The notes below the pieces were generated by a model that worked only from the letters and a program-made list of their open reading frames with translations, had not been told where the DNA came from and made no database searches. From Pelagibacterales bacterium SAG-MED50 (GTDB lineage: Bacteria; Pseudomonadota; Alphaproteobacteria; Pelagibacterales; Pelagibacteraceae), in assembly GCA_014653385.1 (NCBI GenBank), contig JACWER010000001.1:62001-126000 (forward strand): a stretch of 64,000 nt of DNA, read 5' to 3'. Both the position numbers and the translations under genes were made by a program. This document shows, piece by piece, positions 16,760-24,031 of this stretch (position 1 is the first letter of the stretch; every line of letters starts with the position of its first letter).

Positions 16760-17647
16760 ATGGCAGTAGTAATTCAAAAAGATACAAAAATTTTAATCCA
16801 AGGGTTTACTGGAAAAATGGGAACATTTCATGCTGATGAAATGATAAAGTATGGATCTAATGTTGTTGGAGGCGTAACACCTGGAAAGGGTGGTCAAAAA
16901 CATTTAGATAGACCTGTATTCAATACAGTTAAAGATGCAGTTAAACATACTGGAGCGACTGCTTCGATATTATTTGTCCCACCAGCTTTTGCAGCCGATT
17001 CTGCAATGGAGGCAGCAGATGCGGGAATAAAAACTTGTGTTGCTATTGTTGATGGAATTCCTTCACATGACATGATTAGAATTAAAAGGTATATGCGAAG
17101 ATATTCAAGAAAAGAAAAAATGACTTTAGTTGGTCCGAATTGTGCTGGAATAATAAGCCCAGGTAAATCAATGTTGGGAATTATGCCAGGGCATATTTAT
17201 AAGGAAGGTAGAGTTGGAATTATTAGCAGATCTGGAACTTTAGGATATGAAGCAGCTCAACAATTAAAAAATCTAAATATAGGTGTCTCAACAAGCGTTG
17301 GTATTGGAGGTGATCCAATCAACGGTAGTTCCTTTAGAGACATTATAGAAAAATTTGAAACTGATGATGAGACAGATGTGATTTTAATGATTGGTGAAAT
17401 AGGTGGGCCACAGGAAGTTGCGGCAGGAGAGTTTGCAAAAGAAAATATGAAGAAACCCGTAGTAGGCTACATTGCAGGATTAACTGCTCCAAAAGGAAGA
17501 GTAATGGGTCATGCTGGTGCAATTGTATCAGCTTATGGTGAGAGTGCTGTTGAGAAGGTAGAACTTTTAAAAGAATGTGGTTTAACAATTTCTAAAAATC
17601 CTTCAGTTATGGGCGATACAGTAAAAGAAGTTTTAAGTAGAAAATAA
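16760..17647 (+). CDS. mtkB: malate--CoA ligase (malate thiokinase), alpha subunit
   Basis: The 295-aa protein is a SucD-type subunit with a CoA-binding Rossmann domain (IQGFTGKMGTFHADEM, GGVTPGKGGQ), VGPNCAGIISPG, and the phosphohistidine motif MGHAGAIVSAYG. It follows the beta subunit by 4 bases. Reaction as for mtkA. Assignment to malate rather than succinate rests on the mcl neighbour. It ends the plus-strand serine-cycle operon; the following genes are on the other strand. Confidence 0.8.
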   Translation: MAVVIQKDTKILIQGFTGKMGTFHADEMIKYGSNVVGGVTPGKGGQKHLDRPVFNTVKDAVKHTGATASILFVPPAFAADSAMEAADAGIKTCVAIVDGIPSHDMIRIKRYMRRYSRKEKMTLVGPNCAGIISPGKSMLGIMPGHIYKEGRVGIISRSGTLGYEAAQQLKNLNIGVSTSVGIGGDPINGSSFRDIIEKFETDDETDVILMIGEIGGPQEVAAGEFAKENMKKPVVGYIAGLTAPKGRVMGHAGAIVSAYGESAVEKVELLKECGLTISKNPSVMGDTVKEVLSRK

Positions 17648-17656
17648 AATTGTTCT

Positions 17657-17675
17657 TTTATTAAAGATTAATAAA
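17657..17675. terminator. AT-only inverted repeat between convergent genes
   Basis: TTTATTAA and TTAATAAA are perfect 8-base arms around an AGA loop, in the 34-base gap between mtkB and the small MarR-like gene. With no GC pair it would be a weak hairpin, so its use as a bidirectional terminator is only possible. Confidence 0.3.
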
Positions 17676-17681
17676 CTATAC

Positions 17682-18029
17682 TTAAAGTTCTAAATTTTTT
17701 AATTTTTCCATATATTCGTCAAATTCTTTTATAAATGTTTCTGTTGGTTTAATATTTTTTTTTCTTTGATCTGAGGATGTTTTTTCTAGATAGAAAAAAT
17801 TATTTTCACATGCTTCATTGATTATTAATGCAGATTTAGGTCTAGAAGTTTTAAACAATTTTGTTTTAAGTTCCTCTACAGATAATTTTTCACCTTCCTT
17901 ATATGAATTCATTACTAATAACATCATATGATAATGTGATGGAGATTTTCGAAAAAAATAATTACTAGAACTATGAGAGTGTCTTACTTGATCCTCCCAA
18001 AATTCTAATAAATCTTTTGTACCTTTCAT
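17682..18029 (-). CDS. small MarR-like winged-helix protein, candidate regulator
   Basis: The 115-aa protein has the layout of a short MarR-type DNA-binding domain: an N-terminal helix (HYHMMLLVMNSY), a helix-turn-helix-like stretch (LSVEELKTKLFKTSRPKSALIINEACENN) and a wing FFYLEKTSSDQRKKNIKPT, where SxDQRKK resembles the MarR wing motif. A C-terminal helix follows. Its start abuts the tdm stop with no gap, so it is made from the same message as TMAO demethylase. This makes it a candidate regulator of TMAO genes. Family assignment is by eye and only moderately sure. Confidence 0.6.
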   Translation of the reverse strand: MKGTKDLLEFWEDQVRHSHSSSNYFFRKSPSHYHMMLLVMNSYKEGEKLSVEELKTKLFKTSRPKSALIINEACENNFFYLEKTSSDQRKKNIKPTETFIKEFDEYMEKLKNLEL

Positions 18030-20357
18030 TTACGCTCTAACCCTCGATTTTGTTGGATCATAAAAAGGAAAAGACACAACTTTTGCCCCAATTCTTTTTT
18101 GATGACCATCTAGTTTCCCGATCTCAACATCAGTTCCAATTTCAGAATATTTTATATCTATCCGACATAAAGCTATATTTTTTCCAAGTTTTGGGGATAA
18201 TATTCCGCTAGTAATTATACCAATTTGTGCACGACCAACATGAACACAATCGCCATGAATAGCTGGCTCGTGACCAACCAGTTCTAATCCAACTAATTTT
18301 TTTTGTGGATTGGCTTTTCTTTTAATTAATTCTTCTTTACCTATAAAATCATCTTCTTTAGTTTTAAGTGGGACTGTAAAACCAATACCAGCTTCAAAAG
18401 GATCTGTTTGATCATCAAATTCATAACCATAAAAAATTAATCCAGCTTCAATACGAACCATATCTAGAGCTTCCAAGCCTAATGGTGTTATATTAAATTC
18501 TTTTCCAGCTTCCCAAACTTTATCCCAAACTTCATTAGCATCTTTTGGATGACACCAAATTTCATAACCAAGTTCACCAGTGTAACCTGTTCTTGAGATT
18601 ACAATAGGAGTACCGGTTTCATGTTCTATTCTTGCAATATTGAATCTAAACCATCCAAGTTCAGTTATTGATGGTTGGATAGGAGCAGTCCATACAAATT
18701 TTTCTAAGATTTTTCTACTATTAGGTCCTTGAACAGCAATATTGTGTATATGATCTGTTGCAGATTTTATCCAAACTTTATAATTCTTCTTTCTAGCTTG
18801 TTCTTTTAACCATTCACCACTGTATTCATCTCCACCAATCCATCTAAAATTATCTTGTCCAAATTTAAATAGAGTACCATCATCTAACATGCATCCGTTT
18901 TCGTAACACATCGCAGTGTAGACAACTTGACCTACTGATAATTTTTTAACATTTCTAGTTAAAGTGTATTGCATTAAATTTTCAGCATCAGGACCGAGTA
19001 TTTCAAATTTGCGAAGAGGAGAAAGATCGGTTGCTATCGCACTTTCTCTGCAAGCGTTATATTCTTTTATTGTGCCCGAATTAGTAAAATTATTAGCTAA
19101 CCAAAAACCTTTGTATTCAACAAAGTTTCTTGTCAATTCTGATGTTTTTTCATGGAAACCAGTTTCTTGAGTAAGTTTTGGTTCTGAATCTGTCTTCATT
19201 CGAAATGCAATTGCTTTTGAGTACTTGTTGTTTTTTCCATAAGTTCTAACAAATATATCAGTAGGGTTCCAGCCATTTGCAGCATCTACATCACAAGGGC
19301 ATGCTGATGACACGCATGTTAAATCCTTTAAAGCTCTAAATAAAACATAATCACCTGGTCTAGACCACGGCTCGTCAAATGTTGCAACATTATTTGCATC
19401 AATCGCTGTATTAAAAAAAAGATTTATTGCTGACCAACTTTTTCGGGCACTGATGTCATATTTTTCTAATCCTTTATTAAAGTTATCGGTACAATTGATA
19501 TGACCCATATATCCAAGATCTTCATAGTACTTTGAAGTACAGGCTAAATTAAAAGTGTCATGTCTTCCAACAGTATCTCTTACAACCTCAACCATTGCTT
19601 CATGATCTCCATCATAAAATTTTGAAAACAAACCTGGACCAGGATAAGCACTACCCATAAATGTTCTGGTTGCTTTGTCGTCAATTATACTCTCAATACC
19701 ATCATTAAGTTTATGTGCGTCAAAAGCTAAAAAATCTGAGCACTGTCTTCCACTTGTGTCTATAATTTGGATATATTCTCCTGCTTTAACTTCGTAAGTT
19801 TCTGCGGTTCTTCTTTTAACAAGCCGCTCAACTATTGGATCGCTTAGCGGATCTGGTAATACAAATTGTTCATCTGTTTCTGAAAATTTCGCCCTATAAA
19901 CAAAAATTGTTAAATCAGTAGGAGGGTTTTGTTCGTGAACATTCAAAGTATCACCAGGGGCTGCAATTAAAACAATACATTTATCTTTTGATAATAAAGT
20001 TATTTTTTCTCCCATTAAACAATCTTCATTAAATATAATTGAGGATTTTGCTTTATTAAGATCTAGATTTCTTTTCTTAAAAATCTTTAAAATCTTTTCA
20101 TCTTTTGCAATTGTTTTTTTTGAGAAATCAGCATTCGCATTTTCTTTTAAACCTAAAATTGATAAATTATGTTTTCCTTTTGCATCAAAAACAATTATTT
20201 CACTAATTTGTTTTCCATCATCATTTATAATTTCAATTTTATCTTCAGGAAATACTTCTATTACAGATAAACCACCACCAGTGACAAAATATCTTTCAAC
20301 TCCTGGTGGTAGAGCTCTTAATCCTGGATTCCTGATTTCATTACTAGTTCCCAACAT
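18030..20357 (-). CDS. tdm: trimethylamine N-oxide demethylase
   Basis: The 775-aa protein has the two-part Tdm architecture. The N-terminal half is a DUF1989/urea-carboxylase-associated domain, with cysteine-bearing motifs QCSDFLAFDAH, NLACTSKYYEDLGY and SSACPCDVDAANGWNPTDI that likely hold the metal site. The C-terminal half is a GcvT-type folate-binding domain (ISRTGYTGELGYEIW, ALDMVRIEAGLIFYG, DPFEAGIGFTV). Characterised Tdm enzymes convert TMAO to dimethylamine and formaldehyde, with the GcvT domain linking the C1 unit to THF. It is divergent from tmoX with a 109-base control region between, and upstream of a MarR-like gene. Confidence 0.9.
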   Translation of the reverse strand: MLGTSNEIRNPGLRALPPGVERYFVTGGGLSVIEVFPEDKIEIINDDGKQISEIIVFDAKGKHNLSILGLKENANADFSKKTIAKDEKILKIFKKRNLDLNKAKSSIIFNEDCLMGEKITLLSKDKCIVLIAAPGDTLNVHEQNPPTDLTIFVYRAKFSETDEQFVLPDPLSDPIVERLVKRRTAETYEVKAGEYIQIIDTSGRQCSDFLAFDAHKLNDGIESIIDDKATRTFMGSAYPGPGLFSKFYDGDHEAMVEVVRDTVGRHDTFNLACTSKYYEDLGYMGHINCTDNFNKGLEKYDISARKSWSAINLFFNTAIDANNVATFDEPWSRPGDYVLFRALKDLTCVSSACPCDVDAANGWNPTDIFVRTYGKNNKYSKAIAFRMKTDSEPKLTQETGFHEKTSELTRNFVEYKGFWLANNFTNSGTIKEYNACRESAIATDLSPLRKFEILGPDAENLMQYTLTRNVKKLSVGQVVYTAMCYENGCMLDDGTLFKFGQDNFRWIGGDEYSGEWLKEQARKKNYKVWIKSATDHIHNIAVQGPNSRKILEKFVWTAPIQPSITELGWFRFNIARIEHETGTPIVISRTGYTGELGYEIWCHPKDANEVWDKVWEAGKEFNITPLGLEALDMVRIEAGLIFYGYEFDDQTDPFEAGIGFTVPLKTKEDDFIGKEELIKRKANPQKKLVGLELVGHEPAIHGDCVHVGRAQIGIITSGILSPKLGKNIALCRIDIKYSEIGTDVEIGKLDGHQKRIGAKVVSFPFYDPTKSRVRA

Positions 20358-20407
20358 TTGATCAATATTTATATATAATTTTTTAAGCTTATTATAATCA
20401 AAACGAG

Positions 20408-20436
20408 TTGACTATATCTTTAATTCATAACATACT
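20408..20436 (+). promoter_or_regulatory. candidate promoter of tmoX
   Basis: TTGACT (20408-20413) and CATACT (20431-20436) are spaced by 17 bases, 30 bases before the tmoX start, and a GAAGGGGAAAAA ribosome site follows. The -35 box matches five of six consensus bases and the -10 four of six. On the opposite strand a TTGATT/TATATA-like pair could serve tdm, but I do not list it separately because the sequence is very AT-rich. Confidence 0.45.
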
Positions 20437-20466
20437 TTCTTAATTAATATTAATGAAGGGGAAAAA

Positions 20467-21411
20467 ATGAAAAAAATAACTTCGCTATTGTGTGCTTTGG
20501 TTATTTCTGTTGTAAGTTTCTCAGGAATTTCAAATGCCGCAGACAGTAAAAAACCCATCGTAATCCCAACACATAACTGGTCAAGTCAAATTGTTATGGC
20601 TTATGTTATTGGTGGAATTTTTGAAAACATGGGAAACAATGTTAGCTATGTGAATGCTGATTCACAAGCAGTATACGAGTCAATTAGAATTGGTGACGTA
20701 TCTATATCGCATGAGGTATGGGAATCTGCTTTTGGTAAATCATTTACTACAGCTCTAGATAAAGGTGGTTTGCTTGATTGGGGTGATCACGAAGCAAGAA
20801 CTCTTGAGGATATGGGTTATCCTAACTGGGTTGCTGAAAAAGGATTATGCCCAGGATTACCAGATTGGACTGCTTTAAAAAATCCTGATTGTGCAAAAAA
20901 TTTCGTAACACCTGACTCAGGTGGAAAAGGAAGAATGCTAGAAGGTCCACAAACTTGGCATGGAGATTTAATACCTCAAAGGGTTGATGCTTTAGGTTTA
21001 GGAGATCTTTGGATGGTTAAATTTGCTGGAAGTGCAGACGCACTTTGGGCAGAATTATCAGCAGCTGAAAAAGAAGGAAGAGGAACAATTATCTTTAACT
21101 GGACACCAAACTTTACAGATGGTGCTGGTTTTACATTTATAGACTTTCCTCCATACACAGCTGGTTGTAGACCAGAAGACGGTGGAGATGGTAAATGTGG
21201 TTCGCCAGATGGTTATTTGAAAAAAGCTGTAAATGGTGATTTTCCAAAAACTCACCCAGCAGCAGCTGCAGCGTTCAAAAAAATGTCATTCTCAACAAGT
21301 CAAATTGGTGCAATGGCAGCTTTAGTTGACACTGACAAAATGACTCATGAAGATGCAGCCAAAAAATGGTTAGCTGACAACAAGAGTGTTTGGCAAGCTT
21401 TTACTAAGTAA
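20467..21411 (+). CDS. tmoX: TMAO ABC transporter, periplasmic binding protein
   Basis: The 314-aa protein has a classical signal peptide (MKKITSLLCALVISVVSFSGISNAA) and an OpuAC/ProX-type quaternary-amine binding fold. Aromatic residues suited to a cation-pi pocket are plentiful (HNWSSQIV, ISHEVWESAFG, FNWTPNFTDG). Relatives of this group bind TMAO in marine bacteria. The location divergent from tdm and upstream of the ATPase and permease genes supports TMAO as ligand. It is followed directly by a strong terminator, so it can be expressed in excess of the membrane components. Confidence 0.88.
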   Translation: MKKITSLLCALVISVVSFSGISNAADSKKPIVIPTHNWSSQIVMAYVIGGIFENMGNNVSYVNADSQAVYESIRIGDVSISHEVWESAFGKSFTTALDKGGLLDWGDHEARTLEDMGYPNWVAEKGLCPGLPDWTALKNPDCAKNFVTPDSGGKGRMLEGPQTWHGDLIPQRVDALGLGDLWMVKFAGSADALWAELSAAEKEGRGTIIFNWTPNFTDGAGFTFIDFPPYTAGCRPEDGGDGKCGSPDGYLKKAVNGDFPKTHPAAAAAFKKMSFSTSQIGAMAALVDTDKMTHEDAAKKWLADNKSVWQAFTK

Positions 21412-21436
21412 GGTTAAAAGCAATTTAATTAATAGA

Positions 21437-21471
21437 TCTCTCCCAACATTGTTGGGGGGGATTTTTTTTTA
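21437..21471 (+). terminator. intrinsic terminator after tmoX
   Basis: CTCCCAAC, an ATT loop and GTTGGGGGG form an eight-pair stem followed by GATTTTTTTTT. It begins 26 bases after the tmoX stop. It should end most tmoX transcripts and reduce read-through into the next genes. Confidence 0.88.
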
Positions 21472-21486
21472 AGGTTCTATTTATAC

Positions 21487-21972
21487 GTGAATATAAAAAA
21501 GATTAATTTTACATTTAAATATTTATTATTTTCGTTTGTGGGTTTATTTTTTGTTAATTTATCATTAGCGCAAGATATAAATATTCAAGAAAGTATTAAT
21601 TTAAGTTTTAAATGTGATTTAGATAAAAAAATAATTAAAAATTCAGAATATAATTATCAAACTTTTTTAGCTAAAGATTTAAACGAAAAAGGTTTAGATA
21701 AATTTGAGATCGAAGCTATTAAACCAGAAAAACTTTTTATAAAAGGGTTGTCATTGTTCCTTTCAAAATCAGAGAAGCTAAATGTCAAAATTGTAAATAA
21801 AAACGTAGTTTTATTTAAATCAATTGATAAAGAAAAAAATTACTCAGAGTCAGCTATTATAGATAGAAAATCAGGTGAATTAATTCATGAAATTACTAGA
21901 AATATTAAAAGTGAGAACTCAGAAAAAGATATTTCATTTTATTCATGCAGTAAAAAGGAGAAAAAAGTCTAA
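21487..21972 (+). CDS. secreted hypothetical protein, 161 aa
   Basis: The gene uses a GTG start and encodes a protein with a hydrophobic N-terminal signal segment ending LSLAQ, then a Lys/Glu/Ser-rich soluble domain with two cysteines (KCDLDKK and SFYSCSKK) that could form a disulfide. No family is recognised. It lies 16 bases after the tmoX terminator and 31 bases before the MORN-repeat gene. Nothing in it suggests TMAO transport. It is probably periplasmic. Confidence 0.6.
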   Translation: MNIKKINFTFKYLLFSFVGLFFVNLSLAQDINIQESINLSFKCDLDKKIIKNSEYNYQTFLAKDLNEKGLDKFEIEAIKPEKLFIKGLSLFLSKSEKLNVKIVNKNVVLFKSIDKEKNYSESAIIDRKSGELIHEITRNIKSENSEKDISFYSCSKKEKKV

Positions 21973-22003
21973 TTTTTTTAATGATTTTGTGTAAAGTATT
22001 AAA

Positions 22004-22381
22004 ATGAAAAAATATCTAATCAGCATAATTTTAAGTTTAATAATTACATCTTCAGCTTTAGCTCGAAGTACTGGATGTAAAGAAGGAAATTGTGAAAATG
22101 GTTATGGTAAATGGGTATATACAGATAAAACAACTTATGAAGGTGAATGGGTAGGTACAAAAAAACATGGTCAAGGAACCGAAACTTGGCCAAATGGATA
22201 TATCTATAAAGGTGAATTTAAAGATAGTATTTGGAGTGGTTTAGGAACTTTAAGTTTTCCTGATGGTTCAACTTATGAAGGACAATGGGCCAATGGTTTT
22301 ATGAATGGGGAAGGAACTTTTACTTGGTCTGATGGAAAACAAAAAACAGGAATATGGGCAAATGGAAAGCTGCAAGAATAA
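22004..22381 (+). CDS. secreted MORN-repeat protein, 125 aa
   Basis: A signal peptide (MKKYLISIILSLIITSSALA) precedes at least four MORN repeats of the form YEGEWxxxxxHGQGTxTWPNG, YKGEFKDSIWSGLGTLSFPDG, YEGQWANGFMNGEGTFTWSDG and a shorter last one. MORN repeats make small beta-hairpin sheets and are common in envelope-associated proteins. A Cys pair (GCKEGNCENG) near the mature N-terminus may be structural. Its stop is directly followed by the ATG of the next gene, so the two are co-translated. Function unknown. Confidence 0.8.
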   Translation: MKKYLISIILSLIITSSALARSTGCKEGNCENGYGKWVYTDKTTYEGEWVGTKKHGQGTETWPNGYIYKGEFKDSIWSGLGTLSFPDGSTYEGQWANGFMNGEGTFTWSDGKQKTGIWANGKLQE

Positions 22382-22933
22382 ATGTCAAAAGAAAATTATT
22401 TTAATAAAATAAAAGAATTGTCAGAAATTACAAAGCAATTTGGTGGGCTGGTGATTATGATGATAATTGTAATATTATCTTTTGCAATATTGAATAGTAT
22501 TTTTGGTGAGGGAGATGAGTTGGTTGCAAAAATGAAAATTGAGGAAGAGAGAATAGCTAACGCAAGAAAACTAGATAAATTAATTTCAAGTCTTCCCTCG
22601 GGAATTTTAGTATCTTTTGATGGAACTGATCATTTTAGACTAACTGATGAAGTGTATGAAAAAGTTTGTAATGCCACTAAACTTATTCCACAACGTGCAA
22701 TTATGGGGGCTAATTTTCTAAATTTTAGAGCTCATGAATTATATACGATAAATGGTAATAAAATTAATGAAACGTTTGTTAAATGGGACTCTGAGAAGAA
22801 CAAATGTTTTGCGGGATTTGTAGTAAGTGGAAAAAATGTTGGTGTAGATGAAACAATTACTGTTAGTGGGGAGGCTTTAAGTTTTTTAAGCACAGGGATT
22901 GATACAAGAGTTTATTTTATTAAAAATTTTTAA
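22382..22933 (+). CDS. membrane-anchored hypothetical protein, 183 aa
   Basis: One transmembrane helix near residues 20-45 (GGLVIMMIIVILSFAILNSIF) follows a short cytoplasmic N-terminus; the rest is a soluble, presumably periplasmic domain beginning with a short coiled-coil-like stretch (KMKIEEERIANARKLDKL). I recognise no family. It abuts the MORN gene and is 63 bases before tmoW, whose upstream region includes an AAGGAGG sequence right after this stop. Its link with TMAO uptake is only positional. Confidence 0.6.
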   Translation: MSKENYFNKIKELSEITKQFGGLVIMMIIVILSFAILNSIFGEGDELVAKMKIEEERIANARKLDKLISSLPSGILVSFDGTDHFRLTDEVYEKVCNATKLIPQRAIMGANFLNFRAHELYTINGNKINETFVKWDSEKNKCFAGFVVSGKNVGVDETITVSGEALSFLSTGIDTRVYFIKNF

Positions 22934-22996
22934 GGAGGAAAATTAAATTATATCGATTTTATTTTATTCTAATTTCGTATAACCTATTTACAGTTT

Positions 22997-24028
22997 ATGT
23001 CTGACTCAATAATCAAATGTGAAGGTGTTTATAAAATTTTTGGTGAAAATGCTGAAAAAATGCTCGAAGAAGCAAATGGCAATGTAGATGCAAAAACTTT
23101 TCAAGATAAAGGATGCATTGTCGGTGTGAATAATGCTTCTTTTGAAGTTTCTAAAGGTGAAATGTTAGTTGTGATGGGATTATCTGGCTCAGGTAAATCA
23201 ACTTTATTAAGATGTATTTCAAGATTAACAGATGCAACAGGTGGAAAAATTTTTATAGAGGGTCAAGACTTACTTCAATTAAATAACAATGAATTAATTG
23301 ATCTTAGAAGAAATAAGATGGGGATGGTTTTCCAAAGCTTTGCACTTCTGCCCCATAAAACAGTCGTTGAGAATATTGCATTTCCTCTTCAAATTAAGGG
23401 AATAAAAACTGAGGATAGTATCAGCAAGGCAATGGATATGGTTAAGCTTGTTGGTCTTGATGGAAGAGAAAACTATTTTCCAAGAGAACTTTCTGGAGGT
23501 CAACAACAAAGAGTAGGTATTGCTAGATCATTAGCTGTAGAGCCAGACATATGGTTTTTAGACGAACCTTTTTCTGCATTAGATCCTTTAATTCGAAAAG
23601 AAATGCAAGATGAATTTTTAAGACTTCAAGAAAAATTACAGAAAACAATTATGTTTATTACCCATGATTTTGATGAAGCCTTAAAGCTAGCTGATCGAAT
23701 TGCAATTATGAAAGATGGTATTATTGAGCAATTAGATACACCAGCCAATATTGTTTTAAATCCAGCGACAGAGTATGTGAGAAAATTTACCGAAGAAGTT
23801 CCTAGAGAAAAAGTTTTACTAATCGAAGATGTTATGGATGCAACCACTAACAATAATTTAAGTGATTTAAAAGTTTCAAAAGATGAGATTATAGAAAATG
23901 TTGCTGAAAAAATTCTAACTCAAGAAAAAACAGTAGCTGTAATAGATAGCAATAATCAAATTGTAGGCTCTATTAATCCATCAAAAATAATCAATACAGT
24001 CTTTGGAGGACGGAAAAACAATAGTTAG
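22997..24028 (+). CDS. tmoW: TMAO ABC transporter, ATP-binding protein
   Basis: The 343-aa protein is a ProV/OpuAA-type ATPase with Walker A GLSGSGKST, Q-loop MVFQSFALLPHKT, signature LSGGQQQRVGIARSL, Walker B DIWFLDEPFSALDP and switch histidine FITHDFDEA. The tail (about residues 270-343) looks like a shortened CBS-type regulatory region (VIDSNNQIVGSINPSK). The N-terminal segment with NAEKMLEEANG is typical of quaternary-amine transporters. It is 3 bases upstream of the permease gene. The substrate is inferred from tmoX, tdm and tmm nearby. Confidence 0.88.
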   Translation: MSDSIIKCEGVYKIFGENAEKMLEEANGNVDAKTFQDKGCIVGVNNASFEVSKGEMLVVMGLSGSGKSTLLRCISRLTDATGGKIFIEGQDLLQLNNNELIDLRRNKMGMVFQSFALLPHKTVVENIAFPLQIKGIKTEDSISKAMDMVKLVGLDGRENYFPRELSGGQQQRVGIARSLAVEPDIWFLDEPFSALDPLIRKEMQDEFLRLQEKLQKTIMFITHDFDEALKLADRIAIMKDGIIEQLDTPANIVLNPATEYVRKFTEEVPREKVLLIEDVMDATTNNNLSDLKVSKDEIIENVAEKILTQEKTVAVIDSNNQIVGSINPSKIINTVFGGRKNNS

Positions 24029-24031
24029 AAT

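Noticed and set aside
15595-17647. Calling the CoA ligase pair succinyl-CoA synthetase sucCD
   Set aside because: Sequence alone does not exclude it, but location directly after malyl-CoA lyase and far from TCA-cycle genes favours malate thiokinase.
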